From: JAXMEQ01 sp046348225
GTDB lineage: Bacteria > Pseudomonadota > Gammaproteobacteria > Burkholderiales > Burkholderiaceae_C
Assembly: GCA_046348225.1 (NCBI GenBank)
Contig: JAXMEQ010000002.1
Location: forward strand, 434,001 to 498,000
Reading direction: 5' to 3'
Length of the DNA stretch: 64,000 bases
The notes below the pieces were generated by a model that saw only the letters and a list, made by a program, of their open reading frames with translations, did no database searches and was not told where the DNA came from. The translations under genes and the position numbers were made by a program. Positions 8,857-17,551 of this stretch are shown here, piece after piece (positions within the stretch are counted from its first letter, which is position 1; every line of letters starts with the position of its first letter).

Positions 8857-9780
8857 ATGAATATCAGTCAACGGCAGCTGCGCATGTTTGTGGTGACGGC
8901 GCGGCTGGGCAACATCTCGCGCGCCAGCGAGGAACTGCACATCAGCCAGCCCGCGCTGACCCGGGCGCTGAAGGAGTTTGAGTCGCAGATCCGCACGGTG
9001 CTGTTCGAGCGCACCACGCGGCGGCTGGCGCTCACGCCCGAGGGCGAGCGTTTTCTGCCCACGGCCCAGCGCCTGCTGAACGACCTGACCGAAGCCGCCG
9101 ACCGGCTGCGCACACAAGCCAGCGATGTGCAGGGCACGGTGACACTGGCGGTGGGCACAGCCTTTGGCGCGCTGGTGCTGCCCCATGTGCTGCGGCCGCT
9201 GGCGGCGCGCTACCCCGGCATGCGCCTGCGCCTGCTGGACGACACCAGCGCCGGCATCACGCGCCGGGTGGTGCATGCCGAGGCGGACCTCGGCATCGGT
9301 TCGCTGTCGGGCGACACCAGCGCCCTGCTCTGCCAGAAGCTGCTGACGGCACCGCTGGGCGTGCTGGCCAACCCGGCGCACTTTGCGCTCAAGGCATCGG
9401 CTGGCACGCGCGAGCTGGCCGCGCTGCCGCTGCTGAAGGAAGGGCCGGACACCAGCATCATGCAGTTGCTGCGGCTGCACGGCTCCAGCCTGGTGGCGCA
9501 GATGGAAGGCGGCGTGGAGGTGTCGAGCCTGTCGATCCAGCTGGCGATGGCACAGGCGGGTGTGGGCGTGGCGGTGCTGTCGGCGCTGGGGGCCAGCCAC
9601 CCGCAGGCGCGGGGCATGCGCTTCGTTCCGCTGCGCCCTGCGGTGCGACGCGAAGTTTTTTTGCAGCAGCGTCGCGACCGGCCCCTGTCGGCCAGCGCCC
9701 GCGTGCTGCGCGACGCCCTGCTCGCCCCGCTGCGCGTGCCCGAGGCACACCCGTCGATCCGCTTTGTGGCCAAGGGGTGA
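8857..9780 (+). CDS. LysR-family transcriptional regulator
   Basis: 307 aa. The N-terminal winged helix-turn-helix (RQLRMFVVTARLGNISRAS, then HISQPALTRALKEFE) and LysR substrate-binding domain have normal length. It is divergent from the adjacent exported hydrolase, the likeliest target, with an 84-bp spacer whose last 30 bp are AT-rich. The inducer is unknown. The mutasome operon ends 12 bp beyond its stop on the other strand. Confidence 0.93.
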   Translation: MNISQRQLRMFVVTARLGNISRASEELHISQPALTRALKEFESQIRTVLFERTTRRLALTPEGERFLPTAQRLLNDLTEAADRLRTQASDVQGTVTLAVGTAFGALVLPHVLRPLAARYPGMRLRLLDDTSAGITRRVVHAEADLGIGSLSGDTSALLCQKLLTAPLGVLANPAHFALKASAGTRELAALPLLKEGPDTSIMQLLRLHGSSLVAQMEGGVEVSSLSIQLAMAQAGVGVAVLSALGASHPQARGMRFVPLRPAVRREVFLQQRRDRPLSASARVLRDALLAPLRVPEAHPSIRFVAKG

Positions 9781-9792
9781 GGCCGCGCGGCG

Positions 9793-12700
9793 TCAATGAA
9801 AGTCCCGGCTCTGGCTGCTTTGCCGGGCCAGGCGGCCCAGCAGGGGGGTGAGGTCGGTCAGGGTGGTGGCCACCAGGTGGCAGACCTGGCCGCCGCTGCC
9901 GGCGTCGCGCTGCCAGGTGCCCTGCACGGCCAGCAGGCGTGAATTGAGCAGCGGCGCGCGCTGCGCTTCACGCACATGCTTCCACACGATCACGTTCACC
10001 GGGCCGGTTTCGTCTTCCAGCGTCACAAAGATGGTGCCCTTGGCGGTTTGCGGCTGCTGGCGTACCGTTACCAGCCCGCAGGCGGCGGCCTCGCGGCCAT
10101 GGGGCAGCGCGGCCAGCTGCTGCGCGTTCAGGTAATTCATGCGCGCCAGGCGCGGGCGCAGCAGCGCCAGCGGGTGGCGGCGCAACGTGAGGCCGGTGGC
10201 GGCGTAGTCGAACACGATCTCTTCGCCCTCGGGCGCGGGAGGCAGGGCCAGCGCCTCTTCATTCACCGGCGCGCCGCGCAACAGGGCCGGCGCGCGGTGG
10301 CGGGCAGCGGCGTCCCACACCTGCTGGCGGCGGTGGCCCGACAGGCTTTGCAACGCATCGGCCGCGGCCAGGGCGTTGAGGTCTTTCACGTCGAGCTGCG
10401 CGCGCAGGGACAGGTCTTCGGTGCTGGCAAAAGGCGCCTGCAGCCTTGCCGCGACGATGCGCTGCGCGCCCTCTGCGCTCAGGCTGCCCACCAGGCGCAG
10501 GCCCAGGCGCACGGCGGCGCCCTCCAGCGCCAGCGTGCAGTCCCAGTCGCTGTGTGACACGTCGGCGGGCAGCACCTGCACGCCGTGGCGCTGCGCGTCC
10601 TGCACCAGTTGCGACGGGCCATAAAAACCCATGGGCTGTGAATTGAGCATGGCGGCCAAAAAGCAGGCGGGCTCATGGCACTTGAGCCAGCTGCTCTGGT
10701 AGGCCAGCAGCGCAAAGCTGTAGGCGTGGCTTTCAGGAAAGCCGTATTCGCCAAAGCCCAGCATCTGCTTGTAGATGCCCTCGGCAAACTCGGCGCGGTA
10801 GCCGTTGGCCTGCATGCCCTGCAGCAGCCTTTCGCGAAAGCGGTGCACGCCGCCCTTGCGCTTCCAGGCGGCCATGGCGCGGCGCAGCAGGTCGGCCTCG
10901 GCAGCGGTGAAGCTGGCCGCAATCATGGCGATCTGCATCACCTGCTCCTGAAAAATCGGCACGCCCAGGGTGCGGCCCAGGGCTTCTTCCAGCTCGGGCC
11001 GTTCGTAGTGGATGGGCTGGCCTTTGGCGCGGCGCTCGCGCGCCTTCAGGTAGGGGTGCACCATGCCGCCGGCAATCGGCCCGGGGCGCACGATGGCGAC
11101 CTCGACCACCAGGTCATAGAACGTGGTGGGCTTCAGGCGCGGCAGCATGGACATCTGGGCCCGGCTTTCGATCTGGAACACGCCCACCGTGTCGGCGCGG
11201 CGGATCATTTCATAGGTGGCCGGGTCTTCGGGTGCAATGTCATACACCGTGAACGGCCGGCCCCGGCGCTGGCTCACCAGGTCGATACAGCGGCGGATGG
11301 CGGTGAGCATGCCCAGCGCCAGCACGTCCACCTTGAGCATGCCCAGGCTTTCCAGGTCGTCCTTGTCCCACTGGATGACGGAGCGGTCTTTCATGCTGGC
11401 GTTTTCCACCGGCACCAGCCGCGTCAGGCGGGTTTGCGTCAGCACAAAGCCGCCCACATGCTGGCTCAGGTGGCGCGGAAAGCCGATGAGCGTGCGCGTG
11501 AGCTCCACCCACAGCGCGGCGGTGTGCGCGTCCAGCGCGGTGCCGCAGCGCTGTGCCAGTTCGCCCAGCCGGTCGGTGGCGAGGTCGTCGTCAAACCAGT
11601 GGTGCTCGCGCGCGAAGGCGTCGATCAGCCCTTCCGGCACGGCCAGCGCACGGCCCACGTCGCGAATCGCGCTGCGCGTGCGGTAGGCCACCACCACGGC
11701 GGCGATGGCGGCGCGCTCGCGGCCGTATTTTTCATAGATGTACTGGATGACTTCCTCGCGCCGCTCGTGCTCGAAGTCCACGTCGATATCGGGCGGCTCG
11801 TGGCGCCGCTCGACGCTGATGAAGCGCTCCAGCAGCGGATGCGAATGCATCGGGTCGGCCGCGGTGATCCCCAGGCACCAGCACACCACCGAGTTGGCGG
11901 CCGAGCCCCGGCCCTGGCACAGGATGTTTTTGCTGCGCGCGAACTGCACGATGTCGTGCACCGTGAGGAAGAACATCTCGTAGTTGCACGCCGTGATGAG
12001 CGCGAACTCCTTTTCCAGCCAGGCCGTCACTTGCGCGGGCACGCCCTGCGGGTAGCGCTGTGCTGCACCGGCCAGCGTGAGCTGGCGCAGCGCCTGCGGC
12101 GGCGTGAGGCCGGCGGGCACCGTCTCCAGCGGGTAGTTGTAGCGCACCTCCTCCAGGCTGAACTGGCAGCGCTGCGCCACTTCCAGCGTGGCGGCCAGCA
12201 AGGGCGCCGGGAAAATGTCTGCCAGCCGCTGGCGCTGGCGCAGGTGGCGCTCGGCGTTGGCCTGCAGCGCCTGGCCGCACTGGGCCACGGGCCGGCCCAG
12301 CCGCACGGCGGTGATGACGTCCTGCAGCGGCTTGCGCGAGCGCACATGCATGTGCACATTGCCGGTGGCCACCAGCGGCACACCGGTGCGCGCGCTGGCG
12401 GCCTGCAGCTGGGCCAGCCAGAGGTCATCGTCCAGCGCGTGGGGGAGTTCCACCGCCAGCCACAGGTTTGAGCCAAAAAGGCCTGCAGCCCGCTCCAGAT
12501 CTGCGCAAGGCGCTATTGAATCTGTAGCAGTACGGTGCGGTGCATACAGCACTTCACAGCCCGCCAGCAGGCTGAAGTCGCTCAGGTCCCAGCCCACGCG
12601 GTAGCTGCCCTTGGGGGCGGCCCTGCGCGCGGCGGTGATGAACTCGCACAGCCCGCCCCAGCCGTCCAGGTGACGGGCCAGCGCCACCAGCCGGCCAGTG

Positions 12701-13047
12701 CCGAGGTCGAACTCGGCCCCGTACAGCAGGCGGAACGGGCGCAGCCAGCGCTGGCCGGGCTCGGCACGCTCCAGCGCGGCCAGGTGATCACGGTAGTCGT
12801 TCAGTGCAGCCCCGGCCCGCACCACGCCGGCTACCGAGCATTCGTCGGTGATGGCCAGCGCCTCGTAGCCCAGGTTGTAGGCGCGGCGCACCAGCTCCTG
12901 CGGGTGCGAAGCCCCGCGCTGGAAGCTGAAGTTGCTCAAGGCATGCAGCTCGGCGTAGCGCGGCAGGCGGTCGGGTTTCGGGCCCAGCCGCGGCGGTGGC
13001 TCGCCGTCGTCCAGCCAGGGCACGGGCTTGATGTGCGACTCAGGCAT
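9793..13047 (-). CDS. dnaE2: error-prone DNA polymerase DnaE2 (ImuC)
   Basis: 1084 aa, a DNA polymerase III alpha-like enzyme used in SOS mutagenesis. It opens with a PHP domain (ELHALSNFSFQRGASHP). The polymerase core follows, with GRGSAANS and the acidic PDIDVDFEHERREE active-site motif, then helix-hairpin-helix and C-terminal OB regions. The start is ATG 13047 (MPESHIKP), which overlaps the imuB stop by 8 bp and gives translational coupling. The frame stays open further upstream, but only as antisense-like sequence inside imuB. A 57-bp repeat (12472-12528) is read in frame in the N-terminal third (ATDSIAPCADLERAAGLFG). It is the last gene of the LexA-box operon. Confidence 0.95.
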   Translation of the reverse strand: MPESHIKPVPWLDDGEPPPRLGPKPDRLPRYAELHALSNFSFQRGASHPQELVRRAYNLGYEALAITDECSVAGVVRAGAALNDYRDHLAALERAEPGQRWLRPFRLLYGAEFDLGTGRLVALARHLDGWGGLCEFITAARRAAPKGSYRVGWDLSDFSLLAGCEVLYAPHRTATDSIAPCADLERAAGLFGSNLWLAVELPHALDDDLWLAQLQAASARTGVPLVATGNVHMHVRSRKPLQDVITAVRLGRPVAQCGQALQANAERHLRQRQRLADIFPAPLLAATLEVAQRCQFSLEEVRYNYPLETVPAGLTPPQALRQLTLAGAAQRYPQGVPAQVTAWLEKEFALITACNYEMFFLTVHDIVQFARSKNILCQGRGSAANSVVCWCLGITAADPMHSHPLLERFISVERRHEPPDIDVDFEHERREEVIQYIYEKYGRERAAIAAVVVAYRTRSAIRDVGRALAVPEGLIDAFAREHHWFDDDLATDRLGELAQRCGTALDAHTAALWVELTRTLIGFPRHLSQHVGGFVLTQTRLTRLVPVENASMKDRSVIQWDKDDLESLGMLKVDVLALGMLTAIRRCIDLVSQRRGRPFTVYDIAPEDPATYEMIRRADTVGVFQIESRAQMSMLPRLKPTTFYDLVVEVAIVRPGPIAGGMVHPYLKARERRAKGQPIHYERPELEEALGRTLGVPIFQEQVMQIAMIAASFTAAEADLLRRAMAAWKRKGGVHRFRERLLQGMQANGYRAEFAEGIYKQMLGFGEYGFPESHAYSFALLAYQSSWLKCHEPACFLAAMLNSQPMGFYGPSQLVQDAQRHGVQVLPADVSHSDWDCTLALEGAAVRLGLRLVGSLSAEGAQRIVAARLQAPFASTEDLSLRAQLDVKDLNALAAADALQSLSGHRRQQVWDAAARHRAPALLRGAPVNEEALALPPAPEGEEIVFDYAATGLTLRRHPLALLRPRLARMNYLNAQQLAALPHGREAAACGLVTVRQQPQTAKGTIFVTLEDETGPVNVIVWKHVREAQRAPLLNSRLLAVQGTWQRDAGSGGQVCHLVATTLTDLTPLLGRLARQSSQSRDFH
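12472..12528 (-). repeat. 57-bp dispersed repeat, copy 3, inside dnaE2
   Basis: The core is 12512-12528. The arm on the minus strand runs GCCTTGCGCAG to GCGGGCTGCAGGCC and TTTTTGGC at 12472, one of the best-preserved copies. It lies wholly within dnaE2 and is translated without a stop. Confidence 0.85.
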
Positions 13048-14326
13048 ACAGGCCCTGCAGGTACCAGCGGAATTCCCCCGCCGGGGCCGCACCGGGGGCG
13101 GGCCGCTCGCGGTACACCCACACCAGCCCGGCCTGCGGACTGTGGGCAATGAAGTAGTCGCGCAGCGCCGGAACGCCGCCTTCCCACCAGCCGGTTTCCA
13201 CCCGGTACAGCCGCGCCAGGCGGCGCAGCGGCCCGCCGTACTGCGGCACATGCTGGCGCACCGGCAGGGCCAGCGGCTCGGGCAGCAGCCAGGTGGGGTA
13301 CAGCGCGTCGGCAGCGCTGCCACCGGCCGGCGCTGGCGGGGCGGCAGCGTCGCGCGCGGCCACCCAGAGCTGCTGGCGTTCGGGCCGGTGGTCCGTCAGC
13401 GCCAGCGGCACCCGCACGCTGTGCGGGCCCAGGCGCGCACTCAGCCGCTCCACCAGCTCGTGCAGGCGCTCGCCGGGCCGGTTGTCTTCCGGCAGAAAGC
13501 TGTGGCTGCTGCCGCGCCAGGGGGCGCTGTCGACCAGGCGCAGGCGCAGGTGGTTGGCAGGCGCGGCCAGGCTCACGCGGGCCAGTTGCTCGGCCACCAG
13601 GCGGCGCAGGTGGGCCATGTCCTGCGCGGGCCGGGCGGTGCGCACCAGCAGCTGCTGGTGGCTGGGCAGGGCCACACCGTCCAGGCGTTTCAGGTCCAGC
13701 GCCCACTGCAGCTCCAGCGCCAGTGCGCCGCGCTCGCGCGCGCGCAGCCAGGCCTGCAGCTGCGTCAGCAGGCGCTGCGCCGTCCACAGCAGCTCGGGCG
13801 CGGTGGTGGCCAGCGCGGGCAGCTCGGTGCCCACGTCAAACACTTCGGGCAGGGTGAGCCAGTCGCACAGCTCGGGGCGCTGGCCCCAGGCCATGTCCAG
13901 CGCGTCCAGCAGGGGCGCGCCAAAGCGCCGGGCCACGCCGCCGCGCGGCAGCGCACGCAGCTGGCCCCAGCTGCGGCAGCCGGTGCGCTCCAGCGTGTCG
14001 AGCCAGGGGCGGGCGGCGCTCAGGGTGTGCAGCGGCAGGCCATCGGGCAGGCGGGCCGGTGCGTCCAGCCCCAGGCAGCGCAGGCGCAGCAGTGCAATTG
14101 CTATCAAATATGTAGCGGCTTGCGCATATTCCACGCGGGCTGCAGCCTGTTTTGGCCTGAAAAGACGGCGCAACAACCGGTCTGCCCCACCCCACAGCCG
14201 GTGCGAGCCCGACACCTCCAGCACCAGCGCTTCGTCCACCTGCGCCACGCGCGGGGTGAACTGCAGCGCGCGCCAGCCCCAGGCGGTGCGCTCGGCTTCA
14301 GGCGGCAGCAGTGCGATCCAGTGCAT
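13040..14326 (-). CDS. imuB: ImuB, non-catalytic Y-family mutasome protein
   Basis: 428 aa. It resembles Y-family polymerases (VDEALVLEVSGSHRLWGG, RRFGAPLLDAL), but the conserved catalytic acidic residues of DinB-type enzymes are not apparent. That fits ImuB, which in characterised systems bridges the beta clamp, ImuA and DnaE2. The start is ATG 14326 (MHWIALLPPE), with GGAG upstream and a 29-bp overlap with imuA. The frame is open further upstream, but that stretch is imuA out of frame. A 57-bp repeat (14100-14156) lies antisense in the gene and is decoded as roughly RPKQAAARVEYAQAATYLIA. Confidence 0.92.
   Translation of the reverse strand: MHWIALLPPEAERTAWGWRALQFTPRVAQVDEALVLEVSGSHRLWGGADRLLRRLFRPKQAAARVEYAQAATYLIAIALLRLRCLGLDAPARLPDGLPLHTLSAARPWLDTLERTGCRSWGQLRALPRGGVARRFGAPLLDALDMAWGQRPELCDWLTLPEVFDVGTELPALATTAPELLWTAQRLLTQLQAWLRARERGALALELQWALDLKRLDGVALPSHQQLLVRTARPAQDMAHLRRLVAEQLARVSLAAPANHLRLRLVDSAPWRGSSHSFLPEDNRPGERLHELVERLSARLGPHSVRVPLALTDHRPERQQLWVAARDAAAPPAPAGGSAADALYPTWLLPEPLALPVRQHVPQYGGPLRRLARLYRVETGWWEGGVPALRDYFIAHSPQAGLVWVYRERPAPGAAPAGEFRWYLQGLYA
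14100..14156 (+). repeat. 57-bp dispersed repeat, copy 4, inside imuB
   Basis: Core GCTATCAAATATGTAGC (14100-14116) is followed by an arm containing CGCGGGCTGCAGCC and ending TTTTGGC at 14156. It is on the strand opposite imuB and the imuB frame remains open through it. Confidence 0.85.
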
Positions 14327-15047
14327 GGCGTTCACTCCGGTCCACGGCGGGCTGCACCGGCGGGAGGGCCACGCCCGGCCCGGCGCGCGAGCGGCGGCGT
14401 GCCGCCAGCAGCGCGGCCAAGCGCGGCGGCTGGGCCGGCAGCGGCACCGGGGCCACCACCGGCGGGCCGCGACGCTTGAGGATGCGCACCTGCAGCGCGT
14501 CGCTGCCCTCCAGCAGCAGGCGCAGCCGCGCCGGCGACGACTCGTGCTGCGCGGCCAGCGTGCGAAACACCACCAGCAGTCGCTGGCGCTGCTGCGCCGC
14601 CAGGTGCAGCCGGCGCAACTGGTCGGCGCGGGCCTGCGGCAGCCAGGCCAGCACGGCCGCCACCTCGGCACAGCGCAGCGCCTGCTCGGCGGCCCACAGG
14701 CGCGCGGCAGGCGCGTCGGCCTGCACGCACAGCAGCCGCTCAGGTGGCAGGCCCTGCGCTGCCAGCGCCGGGCCGAACGGCACCCAGGGCGCGCCCACCA
14801 GCACCACCGGGCCGCCCTGCCCGGCCTGCGCCAGCGCCGGCAGCAGCAGCTGCCACACATGCTGGCCGGGCCGCGCCTGCAGCACTTCCACCAGCCCGTC
14901 CAGCGGCCAGCCACCGCCGGGCAGCCAGGCGTTCAGCGCCGCATGCCCGGTGGGCAGCACGGCCTCGCCCGCCGCGAGCTCGTCCACCCGCCAGACCTGG
15001 GTCAAGACAGCGGCAGAAGGCAGGGCAGACAGCGGGGCGGGGGGCAT
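14298..15047 (-). CDS. imuA: ImuA, RecA-like mutasome component
   Basis: 249 aa, first gene of the imuA-imuB-dnaE2 operon. It resembles the SulA/RecA-like ImuA family (LPGGGWPLDGLVEVLQ, HVWQLLLPALAQAG, GGPVVLVGAPWVPFGPALA). Known members interact with RecA and ImuB and are needed for damage-induced mutagenesis. The start is ATG 15047, 16 bp downstream of a perfect LexA box. The C-terminus is Arg/Pro-rich, presumably unstructured, and overlaps imuB. Confidence 0.9.
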   Translation of the reverse strand: MPPAPLSALPSAAVLTQVWRVDELAAGEAVLPTGHAALNAWLPGGGWPLDGLVEVLQARPGQHVWQLLLPALAQAGQGGPVVLVGAPWVPFGPALAAQGLPPERLLCVQADAPAARLWAAEQALRCAEVAAVLAWLPQARADQLRRLHLAAQQRQRLLVVFRTLAAQHESSPARLRLLLEGSDALQVRILKRRGPPVVAPVPLPAQPPRLAALLAARRRSRAGPGVALPPVQPAVDRSERHALDRTAAA

Positions 15048-15062
15048 GGGCAGATCTCAAAA

Positions 15063-15082
15063 TACTGTTTGTTTGTACAGTA
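15063..15082 (-). promoter_or_regulatory. LexA (SOS) box controlling imuA-imuB-dnaE2
   Basis: TACTGTTTGTTTGTACAGTA contains CTGT-N8-ACAG, the LexA operator form of gamma- and betaproteobacteria, with arms extended to TACTG/CAGTA. It ends 16 bp before the imuA start codon, so repressor would cover the promoter or start of the transcript. lexA itself is not in this window. Confidence 0.92.
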
Positions 15083-15150
15083 TTATTGAGGGCAATGAAA
15101 GCCCCTTTTGGGCGTTGCCGGGTCATTCGGGGCAACGCCCGCTCAACACG

Positions 15151-15768
15151 CTACATCCGTTGGCCCAACAGGGCGGACTTCAGCGTCGCATCGGCCGGTC
15201 GTTCGCCCAGCCAGATGCGCATCATGGCGCTGATGAGGTCCGGTTTGGGAAACACCTCGACCGACGTGACTTTCCCGCCCTGCTGGCGCACGGTGATGGT
15301 GGTGCCCGTGGTCGCGCTCCAGTCGATCTGAAAGCTGTCACCCGATCGGAGCTTGCCGCGCTCGGCAATCAGGGTCCCGAGCCCCATGATTTCCGGCATC
15401 AGCCCGGCCAACGCGTCGTTGCTGGAGTTGTCCACCAGGCCCCTGGACAAAAGATCGGCCATTTCGCGGCCCGTGACGTCGCGCAGCATGGTCACCGTGA
15501 GCTGCTTGGCGCCCTGGTCCGCCAATACCGCACCGGGGGTGGTGAGCTTTTCCTGCAGATACAGCGCAGCGGCATACAGGTCAGCGTTGGCCAGCTTGCG
15601 GACGCCCGCGCCATTGAGCACCAGGGTACCGGCACCGCCTGGCTTGTGCGCGGTGTAGCGCACGCCCGCCACATTCAATGCCCACGCCGGGGTACTCAGT
15701 GCACTTCCCGCCAGGGCCAGGCACAGGGCGGTGCAGGCGCCCATGGATCCTGAAAACAGATTTTTCAT
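15151..15768 (-). CDS. chalcone isomerase-family protein, exported
   Basis: 205 aa from ATG 15768, which has GGAGG 6-7 nt upstream. A signal peptide (through STPAWA, about residue 30) precedes a chalcone-isomerase-like domain (LNVAGVRYTAHK, GAGVRKLANADLYAAALYL, LRDVTGREMADLL). Bacterial members are generally not flavonoid isomerases and their role is unclear; some bind heme or fatty acids. It lies upstream of the SOS operon on the same strand, but the LexA box separates them. Confidence 0.82.
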   Translation of the reverse strand: MKNLFSGSMGACTALCLALAGSALSTPAWALNVAGVRYTAHKPGGAGTLVLNGAGVRKLANADLYAAALYLQEKLTTPGAVLADQGAKQLTVTMLRDVTGREMADLLSRGLVDNSSNDALAGLMPEIMGLGTLIAERGKLRSGDSFQIDWSATTGTTITVRQQGGKVTSVEVFPKPDLISAMMRIWLGERPADATLKSALLGQRM

Positions 15769-15925
15769 ACCAGTCCTCCGATAAGCCGGGCAACAACACC
15801 CGGGTACCACCGTAAAAGTGCGCGGGCCGGAAAATTAGAGGGGAGCGTCTGCCCCGGTGGTGCCCCACATGCCCGCCGCCGCACAAGACACGACACGGCG
15901 CAGGCTTTCGTGCGCTTCGGGCTAC

Positions 15926-15951
15926 GCCCTTGGGGTCAAGGGCTGCTTTTT
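15926..15951 (+). terminator. terminator-like hairpin in intergenic region
   Basis: GCCCTTG/CAAGGGC (15926-15932 with 15937-15943), loop GGGT, is followed by TGCTTTTTG. It has the form of an intrinsic terminator for plus-strand transcription, although no upstream plus-strand gene is visible, so a short untranslated transcript is possible. Confidence 0.4.
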
Positions 15952-16011
15952 GCACCGCGATGGGGTGAAATGCCGGGGGGCGGTGGCCGGGGCTGCCCGC
16001 CATGCACCAGT

Positions 16012-16057
16012 GCCGTAGAGGCACCACTCAGTTTCTGCGTGGTGCCTCCACAACGGC
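16012..16057. other. long perfect hairpin, possible small-RNA or regulatory structure
   Basis: GAGGCACCAC (16018-16027) pairs perfectly with GTGGTGCCTC (16039-16048) across an 11-nt loop. Outer arms GCCGT/ACGGC extend the stem. It lies about 100 bp before the transglutaminase-like gene and has no T-tract, so it is not a simple terminator. Confidence 0.45.
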
Positions 16058-16150
16058 GCAGGCCGACCAGTTCTTCCACGGCCCGAGGGCCCGCGCACCG
16101 CGAGATCGTGCGCCTGCTGCGGGCGGCAGGCGCACGCTACCATCCGGCGC

Positions 16151-16891
16151 ATGGTGTCTGCCCTGCCCCCTGACGAAGACGACCCGCGCCGCTGGCGGGG
16201 CGACACGCCCATGCTCAACATCACCGACGACCGGCTGCGCCTGCGGGTCAAGACGGTGCTGCAGTTCAGCCGCACCGAGCCCGAGCGGCTGCGCGCCATC
16301 TGCAACTATGTGGCAGCCATTCCGTTCAATGTGCCCGCGTTCACGCCCATGAAGTCCACCCGTCGCACGCTGGCGCGCCGCCACGCGGTGGGCTGGTACA
16401 GCAAGGCGGCACTGTTCCAGGCCATGCTGCGCGCGGCCGGCTTTGCGGCGCGGGTGCGCATGATCCGCATCGGCCCCGACATGCACCGGGGGCTGACGGA
16501 TGGCCAGGGCAGCTTTGTGCTGCCGGTGGTGGAGGTGTGGACCGGCGGGCGCTGGGTGGTGACCGACAACTACGTGTACGACCCGATCTACCTCGCCGTG
16601 GCCCGCGAAGCGGTGATGCGCCGCGGCTGGCGCAGCGGCTATGGCGTGCACCTGGACGGCCAGACCGACTGGAACGGCGTGGACGACGCGCTCATCATGA
16701 TCGTGCCCGACCGCTCGGCCGGGCCGGTGCCGCGCCAGTACCTGGGCGTGTACGACGACCCGCTGAGCTACCAGCAGCAGATCCGCGCCACCGCGTGGTG
16801 GCGCTGGCTCTGGCTGCTCACGCGCAACCGCATCACCTCGATCCGCATGAACCGGCAGGTGCGCCGGCTGCGGTCCGAAGCTGGCGGCTGA
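16151..16891 (+). CDS. transglutaminase-like protein lacking the catalytic Cys and His
   Basis: 246 aa, clearly paralogous to the gene at 20119-21003 (shared YGVHLDG, YDDPLSYQQQ, NRQVRRLR-type blocks). The paralogue has Cys108-His151-Asp166; here the aligned positions are Trp82 (GWYSKA versus DCHTKS), Leu124 (VLPVVEV versus EHAYVEV) and Asp139. Two of three triad residues are gone while the fold sequence is retained, so it is unlikely to be a cysteine protease or transglutaminase. It may bind a substrate or partner. No signal peptide and no strong ribosome binding site are seen. A GGCGGC/GCCGCC hairpin spans the stop. Confidence 0.75.
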   Translation: MVSALPPDEDDPRRWRGDTPMLNITDDRLRLRVKTVLQFSRTEPERLRAICNYVAAIPFNVPAFTPMKSTRRTLARRHAVGWYSKAALFQAMLRAAGFAARVRMIRIGPDMHRGLTDGQGSFVLPVVEVWTGGRWVVTDNYVYDPIYLAVAREAVMRRGWRSGYGVHLDGQTDWNGVDDALIMIVPDRSAGPVPRQYLGVYDDPLSYQQQIRATAWWRWLWLLTRNRITSIRMNRQVRRLRSEAGG

Positions 16892-16910
16892 AGCGCCGCC
16901 TGCGGCACGC

Positions 16911-17549
16911 TCAGTGCAGCTTGACGCCGGTCTTGCTCTGCGCGAACTCGTGCGTCACGCCCGGGGCCAGCTCCACCACCTTCAGGCCTTCGGGCGTCAC
17001 GTCGAACACGCCCAGGTCGGTGATGATGCGGTCCACCACGCCCACACCCGTCAGCGGCAAAGTGCACTTGGGCAGGATTTTCAGGTCTTCGGTGCCGTCC
17101 TTCTTCTTTGCCACATGCTCCATGAGCACGATGACGCGCTTGACGCCGGCCACCAGGTCCATGGCGCCGCCCATGCCCTTGACCATCTTGCCCGGGATCA
17201 TCCAGTTGGCCAGGTCGCCATGCTCGCTGACCTGCATCGCGCCCAGGATGCTCAGGTTGATCTTGCCGCCGCGGATCATGGCAAAGCTGTCATGGCTGCC
17301 GAAGATGCTGCTGCCCTTGATGGTGGTCACGGTCTGCTTGCCGGCGTTGATGAGGTCGGCGTCCACCTCGTCCTCGGTCGGGAACGGGCCGATGCCCAGC
17401 ATGCCGTTCTCGCTCTGCAGCCACACCTCCTTGGTCGACGGCACATGGTTGGCCACCAGCGTCGGGATGCCGATGCCGAGGTTGACGTAAAACCCGTCTT
17501 CGAGTTCGTGGGCGGCGCGTGCCGCCATCTGGTCCTGGTTCCACGGCAT
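16911..17549 (-). CDS. scoB: 3-oxoacid CoA-transferase, subunit B
   Basis: 212 aa. It has family I CoA-transferase beta-subunit motifs GFYVNLGIGIPTLVANHV and SENGMLGIGP, whose Glu forms the covalent CoA thioester. With subunit A it moves CoA from succinyl-CoA to a 3-oxo acid such as acetoacetate (or 3-oxoadipate). The gene is 2 bp downstream of scoA. Sequence alone does not separate ScoAB from PcaIJ or AtoDA, and no catabolic genes flank it. Confidence 0.92.
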   Translation of the reverse strand: MPWNQDQMAARAAHELEDGFYVNLGIGIPTLVANHVPSTKEVWLQSENGMLGIGPFPTEDEVDADLINAGKQTVTTIKGSSIFGSHDSFAMIRGGKINLSILGAMQVSEHGDLANWMIPGKMVKGMGGAMDLVAGVKRVIVLMEHVAKKKDGTEDLKILPKCTLPLTGVGVVDRIITDLGVFDVTPEGLKVVELAPGVTHEFAQSKTGVKLH

Positions 17550-17551
17550 GG

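Larger units (their letters stand above)
15769..16150. other. intergenic region without a convincing gene
   Basis: About 380 bp between two divergently transcribed genes. I find no protein or tRNA here. The right half contains two strong hairpins, listed separately; the left part holds the presumed promoter of the chalcone-isomerase-like gene. Confidence 0.6.

Noticed and set aside
13047..13323. Upstream extension of dnaE2
   Set aside because: The extension lies inside imuB and reads as low-complexity Arg/Cys/Trp-rich sequence; ATG 13047 with overlap of the imuB stop is the natural start.
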